Assembly: GCA_028583685.1 (NCBI GenBank)
Contig: JAMXIF010000073.1
Coordinates: 8,844,190-8,908,189 of the forward strand
DNA length: 64,000 bases
Source of the DNA: Petaurus breviceps papuanus
Lineage: Eukaryota; Chordata; Mammalia; Diprotodontia; Petauridae
Direction: 5' to 3'
Of the stretch, positions 11,901-26,900 are shown piece after piece (the first letter of the stretch is position 1; each line of letters opens with the position of its first letter). Below the pieces are notes generated by a model. That model made no database searches. It was given only the letters and a program-made list of their open reading frames with translations, and was not told the DNA's origin. A program made the position numbers and the translations under genes.

Positions 11901-14900
11901 AAGGAAAAATAGACCAATCTGTACAAAAATTTCTTAGCTGCTCCATTTGTAATGTCAATAAACTGTAAACAAGCTACATGTCTTAAAAAATTAAGAGAAT
12001 GGCTGAATTATGGTATATTGATGTGATGAAATATTATAGTACCATAAAAATAAATGGAAGTTTTTCTATATAAAATGAATCAGGATAAAATCAGAAAATT
12101 AGAACTGTATACACATACAACTACATACTTTTTTTAAGAAAGGAAAGTTAGTAGGGCCAAAAGTTATAATTTCACATTGACATGAAATGAAAGTATTGTT
12201 TGTTATTTGTTAATTCCTTTGGTTCTGCCTTGTTAAATGATAAGGGATTTGACTAAGATTTTGCCCCTTGATTTTTGAGTTTGTCATTAAGTTTATAATA
12301 AAATTCTTAAAAAGAAAACTGATTATATCTGGTTCACTGTCTTTCTCAACAGTTACCTCTGTTGTTAAAATACCAACAAAGATATCTGTTTTTGAAGTGA
12401 TCTAGATGCTCAATATCATACTTTACACTTGTAATTTGAAGGCCTAGACATAAGTAATACCTTCATGTAGAATAAAAACATTAAAAATTGCATACAATCC
12501 AGAGAATTTATAAGAATTAACAATGTGTGCTAAAAATGTTCCACTTCATCACTTACTTAAGTTTTCTGCATACATGGCCCAAGTTGTTCAACAAAGGTTC
12601 CCATTTGTCAACTGTTACCTACAAAATAATTTGTCATTAAAATAACTACTTTATACTTTTCAACTAGATTTGTACATATTTAATTACCTCACAAATGGCA
12701 CAATACTTGCTATTTCATTACCATACAATAACGAGATGTCAGATTAAAGCATACTGGAAATTCAAGTTCTTTTCATTTATATTTTATATTAATTTAATGC
12801 AGTTTAATGACCAAAAAACAGGCAGTTTTCTCCTTGCTGTTTTGCCATTTTATGCAAAACAAATTTTAAAGTTTACACATTAAGAAATGTAATCCTCAGA
12901 ATAAGACCTGTGCCTATGGTCACATGCAGATTGTTAGAATTGCCATGGTTTGAGGAAGACTCAAAACCAGAAGAAAAAATAGGTGTAGACAGGTAGGAGG
13001 GTAATGCAATTGGGAAAGAGGAACTCAAAGTGGGATCAAGTGGACAAGAATGAAAGGAGGTATAGTTCAGGAAGGCTAAGGTGAATCGAATAACATGCAT
13101 AATCCCTGATTTTGAGAGCTAACAAAGTCTAAAACTGGTGTGGTTTTTTTTTTTAAATGGTGACTCTATTAAATTGTTGCTTCAGTGCCTATACCTTTGC
13201 TAACCTAAAAAAATTAATGCATATTCAAAGTGTCCAGCTAAATGCATAGAGCAGAACTTTCATACAGTAGTACATGGTTTAATATTTCAAATATTTAAAA
13301 TTTTAAAGGTGTACCATGTTTCCCCGATAATAAGACACTGTCTTATTAATTTTTTTGGACAGAAAAACACCAGAGGGCTTATTTTCAGGGGAGGGCTTAT
13401 TTTAATGAACATTGACAGCAATTTTAATAAACAGGTAAATGTGAACAAAAAAATGTACCTTTATTCAATAATGAATTCAATAAAGAACAGGATGACGCAC
13501 TCACTGCTGCAGCTCTGATTGGATGCAGCTTGGAGCGAGGCGTGCGTTTCACCCGGGGGGGGAGGGGGAGGGACGGTGCATACAGAGGGTACCGTAATGT
13601 AGCGTGCAGCGCAGGGGATCACCTTCACTACAATAGCAATCTCAATAGGGCTTATTTTCGGGGGGAGGGCTTATTTTAGAGGAATCTTACACAGTAAGGG
13701 GAGGGCTTATTTTCAGGATAGGTCTTATTATCGGGGAAACACAGTATTATAAAGATATGAAATTATGGCTCCACTCTCCTCAAGATAGTACTAAGTCTGA
13801 GATTCAATAATACTCTTCTGCTTCAGAAATAGGACCTGCTGAGTTTAGCAGCTAATGACGCCATTAATAACTCTCTTCAACTAAAGATGCAGTTATTTTA
13901 AGCCCTCTGAATCAGGAGGATATTACACCAAGACTGGAAATGTCAAAGCTTCCTATAATCATTTAATAGGCTTCCAATGACTGGAAAAGCAAAAGGAATG
14001 GCTACCCTATCACTAAAAGGCAACCTATCCCTGCTCTCTTAAATGGTCACTAATTCAGACAATATCAATTATTAAGTGGTGTGAGAGGGATGTAAATTAA
14101 ATACATGACTGCTCAAACAATTCTTACAAGTTTTTAATAATGACAATTATTACATTAACTTTTAGAGGGCAGAGACTGCTGCAAGGTATCTCTTTTTCTG
14201 CAGTATATTTTGTAATTAGGTATTTATATAATGGTGACTAAGTAAATACCTCATTTCCAATGGCTTTAATTTTTTCTAATGCATCAAGAAACCATTTTTC
14301 TGCTGTTTTCCAGCTAAAGGGGAAAAAAGGCAGTTAAATTATTACAAATAAACAAATAGCTGATAAATATTTCCCATTAACACTATAAAAATTTGAAGGT
14401 AAAAATATATCTTTGTTAGCAACCTGATTTAAATTGACCGAAGATAAATATATCTGGCAATTGATATTACAGTATTAGGGCTTGTTGAGTTCAAGATAAT
14501 ATAGGACAGGGGCGGCCAGGTAGCACAGTGAGTAAGAGCACTAGCCCCAGAGTTGGGATGACCTGGGATTGAATCCAGACTCTGATACTTAGCACCACAC
14601 CCAGAAATAACTGGCCGTGTAACATTGAGCAAGTTACTCAACCCCAATTGCTTAAAAAAAAAAAAAAAGATAATATAGGATTAATGCATTAAGTAATCCA
14701 TGTGCATAAGATTAAAAGCCAGATGTTTTTTTTTAATTTAAAAATGTGTACTGATGTTTTTAAAAATTGAAAATCAGAAATATAATGCTGAAGGGAAAAT
14801 AATTTAGTGAATATGAATTTGAGATTATATTTTTCTTTGAATAGCTTATAAAATATTTTATTAGAGATAATAGTAAAATCATAATAAATTAGAATAGTCA

Positions 14901-17900
14901 AAGATTATGGTTTTTTGATTAGCTGCATTTTCTGTTCATCTAAGGGTTAATCAGGAAAGGAATCCTTTGTTCCAACCAAAAATTCCCTAAAATATATTAT
15001 TTACAGTTCAGTGCATAAATACAGTACAATTAACAAAATCAGAATTATCCTGGATAATTGAGAATTATGCAGTACTTCTTGGTCAATGAGTGAATAGTAC
15101 TTTCAGAGTTAAATAATTAGGCAACTGAGCTAATAATATGAGGCCCCAAAACTGTTATCTTTAGACTTACCGTACAATGCCAGCTTGCTTTTTGTCTTGT
15201 CTTTCTTTTAAAAGTGAAATGTAAAACAAAGATTACATTTAATGAAGAATTGGATTAATTTCTATTTGATCAAGGTTTTGATGAATTTAGAAAAGGAACT
15301 CAGGCTGATGCTATGTTTTTGTCTTTATGTACTTACTCTCCATTCTGAAATGCAACCACTCCAACTTCATGCATAACAAAAGGATCTTCAGGTGCAATAC
15401 TTAGAGCTTGGCTAAAAAACCTTTCAGCCAACTTTGAATTGTTGGTCAAACCATATTCCAATCCAATATACAGCATTGGTAAGTGACACCTAAAACAATG
15501 TTAAAATCACACATTCAATTGCATCAGTGCAACAATTTAATAACCTATTAGAAATTCACGTATATGATCTTTTCTTAAAACATAATTCAAACACCAAACC
15601 AGCAACTACGGATTTAAATCTACTCACAGGAGTTCTGGGATTTTGTGGAAGAGCCTACTGATCCTTCTCTGACTAGTTCCATCCTATATTACTTTAAGAT
15701 ACGAACGTTATTAAAATTACACCTTATTTTCTATTTCTCCTTAGCATAGCACATCTACAAGATCAGGCTGTAATTCAACTTATAATATCCTGAACAAGTC
15801 ATATTCATTTCTATTTCTTAAATCCCACTTCTCTCTTTATTTTCCCAACTTCTTAAAAGAATAACTTACACTTCTTTTCCATCCAGTCACTTCTGACCCT
15901 CTCATAGTAGAAGTTCCATCTCCAGCATGGCAGTGCTCATTCTTTAATGTGCCATCTTGTGATCCCTTCTTTGCTCACTCTATATTCCCTCAGTAATCTT
16001 AGGACTTTATCACTTCTATACCCATTACTTTCACACTTTTATCTTGAACCCTGAACTCTTCAGCTTCTTTCAGTACCAAATCTCCAACTATTTGTCAGAC
16101 AATTTTGCCTGAACATCCTCCTAGCACTTGAAATTCGACATGGTTAAAAATTAAACTTATTCCCTTCTACTTCCTGCCCTAAATGTTCCATTATTCCCTT
16201 GCTTGGGAACTTATCAATGAAAGCGGGTAAGTGAATGCTTCCTGATCTTACTTTTACTCACTATTTCTTATAAGAGAAGAAACACTAGAAATGTGTGTAG
16301 AGCTGAAAGGAACCTCAGAGATCATGTAGTCAATCCCCTCCTCATTACAGATGAGGAAATAGAGGCCCAGAAAAGTCACTCCCTGCCAGAGGGACTGAGC
16401 ATCAGTTAGTGCTGAACTGAGGTCCTCTGATTCTAAATCTACTGCATTTTCTCCTATACCATGGCTGCAGAGATGCCTGACAAACTCTAAGCTATTGAAA
16501 GGAAGATCTCCATAATCTGCTACCTTCCACTGGGGTTTATCTTAGAGACCACAAGGTACTACATAATAGTTTAGTACCTAAACAGTAACATATAGTCCTT
16601 TAAGAAAACCATTTAATTTCTTCATTAAACCGATCAATTTGCTTGTCACATACCCCTTCATCAGTTGTGCTGCTGTGAAGTAAGCTGCCATTGCTTGGTC
16701 ATGCTCACTCTCAACTGCAAATGAATGTCCATATGCTATCCATGCAGGTCCATAGGTTCTTTCAAGTGTTGTGGCTTTGCTAAAATAAATTCATTAAATT
16801 AGTACAAATTTGTCACCTTATTGGTAACTGGACAAAGACCACAAAACCCCCTATTACTTATGGGATAAAATAAAAACTCTTCAACCAGCCACTGAAGGTC
16901 CTTCAAAATCTGTATCTAGTCTACCTTTATAGCTTCTGGTAACCTTATTTCCCCTTCACATGTTCTCTGTTCCAAACGAACTGTATCATAAGGTCTTCTT
17001 AGATCTTATTCTAACATCCCTCTGCCTCTATGCTTCATTAACATAGGAATGTTATCTCCCTTCATCTTCAAATTGAAATTCTTTTTAAACAATTTGAGTG
17101 TCACTGTTAACATGAGCTGCTGTTAAACTGCAGCTGATTTTTCACAACCCCATTTTCTTGGCAAAGATTCTGTTGGCTATTTCCTTTTCCAGCTCATTTC
17201 ACAGATGAGGAAACTGAGGTAAACAGGGTTAAGTGACTTGCCACAGCTACTAAGTGTCTATGGTCACATTTGAATTCAAGTCTTCTTGATTCCAGGCCCA
17301 CTAACTGCACCTAGCAGCCCATTAACAATAAAAACAAAAGGTGATATTTAAAGTCTTTTTATACCTGTGATTTTTAACTTCTTCTGTGTCATGAACTCTT
17401 TTGGTAGTCTGATAGAGGCTGTAGGTCCCCTCCCAGAATGTTTTAAAATGCATAAAATATAAGGATTGTGACTCATTTGAAAATGAAAAGGAATACAAGG
17501 GAAACCAAGTATACTGAAATATTTTTTCAAAATATCAAAATAATTTTATAAAAATAAGTTTGCAGGCTCTAGGTTAAGAGCCCATACCAAAGAAGTAATT
17601 AACGTAAGAGAGAAAAACCTCATTTATTTGAGTTTCATTCATTTTGAATTTACATTTTTTAAAATTTCACTAACTAAATTAAAACATGATTCTTGGACAC
17701 TATTTCAACTACCAAAATTTTCAAGAATCCCAGTTGAATGTTTTAGCACACTTAATAAACTTTCAAGTGTTTCTACGTGTTAAAGTAGCAACATTTATTT
17801 CACATTAATATACTACTGGACATTGGAAGTTCTAATAAGTTTTTTTTTTAAAGATATTCTTAAGCACATTCACTAATGCATTCTGATTGATCTTTTTTTA

Positions 17901-20900
17901 AATTTAATTTAAAAATATTTTATTTTCAGTTCTGAATTCTCTCCCTCCCCACCCACTGGGAAGGCAAGAAACGATATCCATTATACATATAAACTATTTT
18001 TAAAATTTTTTATGGCTTTTCTCTTATTCCAAATAAATCTGTTCTATTACTACAACTCTGACAAGTTTTATTAATCCAAACAGAGACCACCCTCAAATAC
18101 CGGCTCATAGAATCCTTAGATTTTAAGTTGGAAGGGAACTCAAGAGGTTCCCAACCTCCTTACTTCACAGCTGATGAAACTAAGCTAAGTGATATGTTCA
18201 AGATCATAATGCTAGTGAGAATAGATGGGATGTGAACATAAGTTCTTAGTTACAGAGTCAGTACTTTCCATTTTATAACTTTGACTTCTTAGGTCATAAC
18301 CTTAAATTGAGATTTCTTTGGAAGAAAAGAAACATGTAGGAACACACTATAGAAATGTTTTTTAAAATTTTATCCATATCCAAGCTTTGTACAAATGAAA
18401 GAAAAGTATAATCTTTAATTGCATCACTATGGTTTTAAAGCACAGAACTGAGCCAAAACCAGAGATGAATACAAATCAGTGTCTGAATACTGGTTTTTGT
18501 TAAGTCATCTCCATGTACTTGATCCACCTATTTCATTCCTTATAAACAATGAGCAGCTTAGTTGGTGGGACTGGACTGGGAGAAAGAGCGAATGCAAATA
18601 TACTAAAGTGGATAATGGGAAAGAGACTCACCTGGACTACATATGTATCTGTATTATAAAGAGCTCTCTAAAATCTGCAAATCATTGGTAAAGACAAGGT
18701 CTACTGAAGATGAGTAACAAGGGAGAACACTGGACGTGTAGCATCACAAAGAGAGGGATAAGGGGACCGGCAAAGGCAGGTAATGATTTGATAAAATGTG
18801 GGCCTATTCCACAGAATGAGAGGATCTGAGATCTAGAGCTGCAAAGGGCCTTGGAAGTCATGGAGTCTAAACTCTCATTTCACAGAGGAGCAAACTGGAA
18901 CAAAAGTATCTTGGAAGGAATGTCATACTTTTTTTTCCCCCAGTTTTTTCATTCCAGAATGTTTCAGAACTCATGTATAAAGTTTACTGACCCACAGAAA
19001 TATGAGATTAAAAAGTTTTGATATATCATGAATTCCATTTTTGGAAAGCTCTATTGGGAAGTTTTTCCTTATACTGTAGATAAAGTCTGCCTCAGTAAAA
19101 GCTAGAATATAGGGAATGTAAGTAATAGCACACACACACATACATATATATAAACACATACTACACATGATATTACATCTACTTACATATAACATATTCC
19201 ATACACATGCATAATAAGTTATACACACACACAAACACACACTCACTATTTTATATACATATACACACCTTTTTGATGTAGCACATATAGAGAGACTAGG
19301 GAGAGGGACCAAGACTTGTGATTTCACTTATATGGGTTTCTGTTGCGGAATTTCCTCTACCTATACAAGTTTACATCTTTTATGCAATTTATAAACTTAG
19401 AATGTCGTACAGAGCACTAAAATGTTATGTGACTTGACGAGGGTCACTGAGTCACCATTCATTCAAAGCAGGACTTGAACTTGGGTCTTCCTAGCCCTAA
19501 GGCCAGCATTCTATTCATTACATCCCTCTGCCTCTTTTCCTGTATATACACTTATATAACAGGGTAGAGTTAATAGAAAGTGAATGGGCTACCTCAAGGA
19601 GTACAGCAAGTCCTTTGTCACTAGATAACTATTTGTCAGGGATGGCTGTCATTAAGATTCATGCAATGGAAAAGATTAGATGAAATAACTAATGAGGATT
19701 CTCTTTAATATTGTTGTTCTATGATTTTAATTCAACCCTGTTTCAAGGTAAAACCACAATTAAACCATTCTAGATTAATGAACAACAGATTCATTAAATT
19801 ATAAATTCCCTGAGGACAGGGACTATCTTTTGTCTCATTTTGTATCACCAGTGCTTAACATAGTGCCTAGCACATAGTAGGCACTTAATAAGAGTTTACT
19901 GATTGGCTGATTTAATAACTAACTAGAAAGTTTCTTCTATGTCCAAATTAAGCTACTTCAATTGTGATTAAAGTTCATTTTTTTCTTGTTCTGTTTTGGG
20001 GGAGGTAGGCATGGGGCAGATGGGAGGGAGTTTCTGTGTATAATCCGTAACTTTTCATTACCTCCCCATTTATTTGGTTGGTTATATGGTATTAATGAGG
20101 CCAAGGCTGCAATATGGAGTTCTAAAATGAGGAAAATTATTCTAATCATATATTTCACCCTTAATTTTAACCACTTAGTTTATAAGGAGAACCAATGTAG
20201 TACAAAAAAACAGCAGGGTTTAATCTAATCCAATTCAATAATCATTTATTAAGCACCCACTTTATGCAATGCTTGTATTAAGCAATGGGTACACAAAAAT
20301 AAAATAGGACATCCTTGCCCTGAAGGAGCTTATGACTCCAAATGTACAAGAAAGATGACTTTTGCATGGGTACAAATAAATAATGCAATGTAGAATATAC
20401 TGAAAGTAAAAGTAATAGCTCAAAGTTTGCTTGGAAATTTGAAGAAAAAAAGGTCAGTTCTAATTGGATGGGATTAAAGGAAGACTTCATGTAAAGAGGA
20501 AGAATCTGAATGGGCCAAGAAAGGGAACGAGCTTTATAAGGAATTCTGAGCACAGCATTGTTATGGTGAGAGTAGTACATTACAGGAATGGGGAAAAGGC
20601 ATGGAGACTTGAAAGACAATGAGAATAAGAAACAGTTATTAGTTCAGTTTGCTCAGAAGAGAATGTGTGAATAATAATAGCTTGGCATTTATGCAGAGCT
20701 TTAAGATTTTGCAAAGAACTTTACATATGTTGACACATTTAATCATAACAATAGCCCAATTCTCATTTTACAGCTGAGAAAACTGAGGTTCAGAAAGATT
20801 AAATGACTTGCCAGGGTCATACAATTAGAATTCAAAATCTGGTCCTTCTGACTCCAAGTCCAAACAACTCTCTCTACATACGTTTACTGTGCCAACTAGC

Positions 20901-23900
20901 TGGTTCCAGGAGAAGGGAAGGGATGTGAAATAAGTTAGAAAGGTAGGCCAAAGTAGGAATGGAGAGTGCCTTGCTGGTAAATAATAAGGAATGTGAATTT
21001 TATTTAATAAGCAATGAGGAAAAAACCACTGAGGGTTTGTGAGCAGAAATGTGAGAGAATCAAAGCATTTGTTAGGAAAATTACTCAGGTGACAAATGGG
21101 AAGGTAGCATTTTTGAGGGGAGAAGCAAAAACACAGAGACTAGTAAGAGGAGTGTTAGTTCAAGATTAGACATTAGTCCTAGATCTTGAACTAGGGTGGA
21201 AGAAATGGAACAGAAATGAGAGGAATCATTGGATATGGTGAAAAAGAATCAATGGCAATCAAATGGACTTGTGGGAGGAAGTGAATTTTGGAAAGATTCA
21301 AAGATAACTCTTTGGAGGCTGGGTGCTGATACAATAAGCAGAAGAGGTAAAGCTGACAATTCAGTGTATGTACCCTATTAATGGTGGTTTAATACCCCAT
21401 TTTCATATGAATGACAGAATGTCCAATACTGGCTCATACTGTCTTAAATCTATGCAGCATGGCACAGTGGATGGAGTTGAAACCTTGGGGTCAGGAAGAC
21501 TTGGGTTCAAGATCTGTTTCAAACACAAACGCTATGTGATCACAGAGAAGTTGCTTAATCTTATAGTATTTCTGGCAACTCTCTAATACTGTAAGTTACA
21601 GTTAAGCTGTACCGGTGAAAGTAGTTTCAACGGGATTGGTTATTCCATATACTGATGACATCACAGGGCCAGATACAGCCCAAAAACTTCCATGAAAGAT
21701 CCTTAAGAGGAAGGACCATATCATCTATTTTTTAATCCTCCACAGTGTGCAGGCATTGTGCTAAGAAGATGCTCAATAATTGCTGAATTAAATTTTCATT
21801 CTTTCAAATTGTTCTTTGAGCACTTAACTGCATTAAGAAAGATTCAGCAAAAAATACTCTTCTTGAAAAGGTACCTATGGAGAGATTTATAGCCAAAGTG
21901 GCTGCTTGAAGGGGAAGCAGGGCATCTATCTCCCACAAACCTCCAGCAAAACTCTTATGTTTGAATTAGATTGAATAATGATTTAAGGTTCTGATGTGAA
22001 ACTATAATGATATCTTCCATCCCACAGTTGTAACAGGATTTAGTGAGAAGCCTATGGACTGTGGAAAAGGAGCTCCACAAACAGGGCTAGTGCCAGTGTA
22101 ACTAGACATAGGACAGGGGTAGCCTCTAAGGTCCTCTGTCTGGAGGCAGCAAGAGTACGTTTCCCTGAAAAAGTCCCAGGGTGTTCAGAAAGCCACAGGG
22201 TGGGGACCTTGGAAGCCTGCAGAAATTAAGTATGTAGCACCCAGCATGGTGTTCCTACACTCAGATTGGGAAAGTCTAAGCTAAAGGACTCTTAAGATTC
22301 TTAACACTCTTCTGAGATGCCAGGTTGGGACCCTGGATATCTCTGAAACACACAGATTCAGGGGGGCTAATAACCAGGAAGTAGAAACCAGGGCAAAACC
22401 AAACTGGGCAAACTACACAATGCAAAAATGCAGCAAGGTCAACAAAGCTTGGTCCTGTCACAAAGTCCCAATTCAGAAACTAAAGCTTGAAGAATAAGTA
22501 AATTAAAGAAAATATCATTCATTACAAAAAAAATTATTGCAAACCTAATTTCATAACTGCAAACAGACTGAAAGAAAAAAAAAGAATTTCCCATAAGGAC
22601 TACATGAATACCTAGAAGAAATGAAGAGATAAAAAACAAAATAAAAGCTCTGGAGAATGGACTGGAAGGAGAATAAGTAGTTAGAAGACAAAGTGATAAA
22701 TCTTACCCCAAAATTGGAATCCATGAAAACTAGAACAGATCAAACAGAAATCAATGAGTCATCAAAGAGGAAGGCCTATTAGAACAAAATCAAAAACTAT
22801 TTTTAAAAAAAGTATCTGATACTGAAAAAGAAACAACTGCCCTTAAAACAAGTTAAGGAGAGATAATGTAAGAATCATTGGATTCCCCTAAAGACAAGGT
22901 TTAAAATAGACAAACTATATTTCAAGAAATCATGAATGACAACTGCCCAGTTCTACTAGAGCCAGAGGGCAAAATAAAAATAAAAAGAATCTACACACCT
23001 CATCAAAGAAGCATCAAAAGGAAAAGTCCCAGGAATATCAAAAACAAAATTCAGAGCTCCCACTTCAAAGAAGAAATACCATTAACCTTCTAGAAAGAAA
23101 CAGTTTAAGTAATGAAAAGCCATAATGAAGTTATCACAAAAGACCTGGAAGCTTTAACCAAAAAAACTAAAGATCTTTGAACACAATATCTGAAAAGGCA
23201 AAAAATACAGAGATAGTTCTGGCTTCACATAATTCACACTACACAAATTTGACTCCTGGAGGGAATGACAGGGGAACAGCTCTGTCTTTGGCTCTGGTGA
23301 TGGTAGTGGCAGCAGCACGGGCGGGTGTAGCTCTGTGCCAGGTGTCCTCCCCTTCAGGCACTGAAGCTACTCTGGGCTTTCAGGGCCACAGAGCTGTACA
23401 GACGGGGAGGAGAGAATTCCAGAAGGCGGGAGATGTCTATGAAATATCCACTTACATTAAGTGAGAAGTGGATGTAACACAGGCTTATAACCGCAATCCT
23501 ACAAGGGGCAAATGGGCTTTTAATGGAATAAAAGACTTTTAAGCATTTCTGATAATAAGACCAGAGCTGAATATGAACTTTGTTTTGGTTTTTTTTTTGC
23601 CTTTTGGAGGGGGGAAGGCAGGGCAATTGGGGATATGTGACTTGCCCAAGGTCACACAGCTAGCAAGTGTTACGTGTCTGAGGCTGGATTTGAACTCAGG
23701 TCCTCCTGACTCCAGGGCTGGTGCTCTATTCACTGTTCCACCTACCGTGTTTCCCCGATAATAAGACCTATCCTGAAAGTAAGCCCTCCCCATTACTGTG
23801 TAAGATTCCTCTAAAATAAGCCCTCCCCCGAAAATAAGCCCTATTGAGATTGCTACTGTAGTGAAGGTGATCCCCTGCGCTACACGCTACATTACGGTAC

Positions 23901-26900
23901 CCTCTGTATGCACCGTCCCCCGCCCCCCGTGAAACGCACGCCACGCTCCGAGCTGCATCCAATCAGAGCTGTAGCAGTGAGCGCGTCATCCTGTTCTTCT
24001 CCAGTGATTTGCTTATTGAATAAAGGTACATTTTTTTGTTCACATTTACCTGTTTATTAAAATTGCTGTCAATGTTCATTAAAATAAGCCCTCTGGTGTT
24101 TTTCTGTCCAAAAAATTTAATAAGACAGTGTCTTATTATCGGGGAAACATGGTAGCTGTCCCTTGAATACGAACTTTAAAATACAAACATAAGGGTGGCT
24201 AGGTGGTGCAGTGAATAGAGCTCCGGCCCTGGAGTCAGGAGGACTTGGGTTCAGATCTGGCCTCAGACACTTAACACAAAAACTAGCTGTGTGACCTTGG
24301 GCAAGTCACTTAATCCCAATTGCCCTCCAAAAAAAAAAGCAAAAAAAAAAAATTCAAACATAAGAGTCCAGAGAAGCCTAGAAAGGTAAATTTATTTGAG
24401 GAATTGGCATAATACTAATTTTGTAACAGGAAGAGAAGAAACAGGTATCTTGTTGGAACTTTAATATCTTCAAAGGGTACTAAGTTAAATAAGAGAAACT
24501 GAGACCCTAGGGGTGGATTGGTTCTGTTTTGAAGATTTTAAGAGAGGAAAAAGAACAGTATAAAAGGAGGTAGAACATAATAGTGTAGAAAAAAAGAAGG
24601 GTTGAAATTTTCTACTTCTTATAACTGTAATAAATGAGAATATGCAAATATGGAGGAAGAAGAAGAGAGTAAGCATCATGATGAACTTCACTCCTTTGTA
24701 TCATGGACAAATGAGAACTGAACACACAAGTACTTTGGTTAGAAGTAAATCAAACTCAACAGGGAATCAAATGGGGCTAGAGAGAGGAGGGTTAAGAAAG
24801 AAGATAATGTCAGGGAGGGAAGAGTCATGTATAAAATAAACTTCCTAATCCTGAGAAATATATTGGGGGAAGGGAGACCTCTTAGAAAAATGGGCTGAAC
24901 AAACTGGGATAATGTTATGGTACCTTAAAAAATTATGAAAGAGATTATTTCGGAGAATCCTGGGTAATATGGCCTCACACAGATTGAATGTGAGCAGATC
25001 TGGAAAAACAATTTATACAAAGACAAAAACCTGTAAAGAAAAATAACTGAGATACTTAAGAATTCTGATTAACATGATGATCAGTACCATCACCCCAGAG
25101 AGCCTCTTATGATGACGCGTGTTACTCATCTATTGATGAGACAGAACAAGATGCAGAAAGACACATACTTTTGGACTTGGCTACTGGGTGGATTCATTTT
25201 GCTTAAGCATATTTATCTGTTAATTTCTCCCCCTTTCTTTCAGTTAACTGGGGTGGGGGGGATTGTTGAGTGGGGAGGGAAGAGGCAGATTAGCAAAAGT
25301 AATGTGAACGAAAATGGGATCATTTTAACATATTTTTTAAAAATGCACAAAAGAAATACCACTTCTAGGGTTATATTCCAAAGACATCATACAAGTGGGA
25401 GGAGAACCCGTATGTACAAAAATGTTTATAGCAGCTCTTTTTGTGGTGGCAAAGAATTGGAAATCAAGGGGATGCCCATCAATTGGGGAATGGCTAAACA
25501 AGTTGTGGTATATGAATGTTACGGAATACTATTGTGCTATAAGAAATGAGGAGCAGACGGACTTCATAATAACATAGAGAGACTTCTATACACTGATGAT
25601 GCGTGAGGAGGGCAGAACCAGAACTTTCTATACAATTATAGACACATTGTATGTGTGATGACTAATTCTGATAGACTGGCTCCTCTCAGCAATGCAAGGC
25701 TATAAGAAAACTCCAGCCAGGAAAAAGAACTGCAGAGTCTGAATGCAGAGTGAAGCAAACTACTTGCTCTCTCTCTTTTGTGTTTTGTTTTGTTTCGTTC
25801 CTTCTTTGTCATTGTTCACTCCACTGGTTATAATTCTTCTTCACAAGACTACTGTTTAATGAATAGCTCTTTGCAGAACTTATTAGATTGCATGATGCCA
25901 TGGGGAGTAAGTGGGGAGGAGAGGGAGGGGGAGAAAATTTGGAACTCAAGGGATTGTGGAACTGGATGTTGTAAACTAAAAGTAAATGAATAACTTTTTA
26001 AAAATGCACAAAAGAGAACAGAAAGTTCATAAGGAAGAACAGAAGAGCAGGCGAATTCTGACAGTTAACAATTATAAATTATATACTTTAAAAAAGAAAG
26101 TGGCATCAAATGGAAATTCAGTTTCATATAGAACTTTTTTTGTTCTGCTGTATGTATGACTGCAATTTTAGTGTTTAAGTTTAAAATAAAACAACAAGAA
26201 TTTAAATTAAAAAATGTACCTGTGAACTTTGCCATAAATAGATATGAACATAAACACATACCTGAGATATCTTCTGGCATGTTCATTTTTGTGTCCAACC
26301 ATTAGATAATAACATCCTACTGCAAACCAAGATACCTAAATAAATTCAAAATTAGCCATTACCATAGATAGAACAGATCTACAAAACAAATCTAAACAAT
26401 TCAATACAAGCACAATTTCAATCACATTTTTCTGGCACTGAAGTTATATCCCATTTCTAAGTTACAAATATCTGTATCAGAATCTGTTTGCCAGGTATGA
26501 AGTTTTGATAAAAGGAGGGCAGAATAATCTGTTGATCCTCATTTCCTTCCTAGCCCAGCGTGACTCAGGCATCATCATATTCTTTCTATGAAAAAGGAGA
26601 GAGTCTAAAGACTTCACCATTTTGACACCAATCCATAGTGTAATGGCATCCTGACTTGCACTGCTTACATTCCCTGTTTTGAAAGTTCTTTCAACTTGTG
26701 ACACTGGCCTTGGAATTCTAGTTCTAACTTGGTTAACTTCGCTACTGATTCCCACCCTGAGTCTGTCCTCAGGTCATCTGCCACCTGCACTATCTTTTTC
26801 TGTAACTCTGATTCCCATCAGATAGTGATCCCTAGCCCCTGCATTTGAAGTGCTCTGTCCTAAAATCCCTTTTCTCTTCCTGGTACTCATCTTATCCCTG

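Larger units (their letters stand above)
21880..25338 (+). repeat. HAL1/L1-like relic with ORF1 remnants
   Basis: 21880-22600 resembles a half-L1 5' region (gaaggggaagcagggcatct). 22600-23230 is decayed L1 ORF1: a frame reads [17 protein letters not shown] and [10 protein letters not shown]-like text, the region around the ORF1p RNA-binding domain. 24370-25338 resembles the old L1/HAL1 3' UTR. No ORF2 reverse transcriptase was seen between, which is the HAL1 pattern. SINEs at 23582-24163 and 24193-24350 interrupt it. Many stops; non-functional. Confidence 0.5.

Noticed and set aside
25109-25549. 146-residue plus-strand frame
   Set aside because: It runs from an old L1/HAL1 3' UTR into a 5'-truncated L1; composite of repeats.
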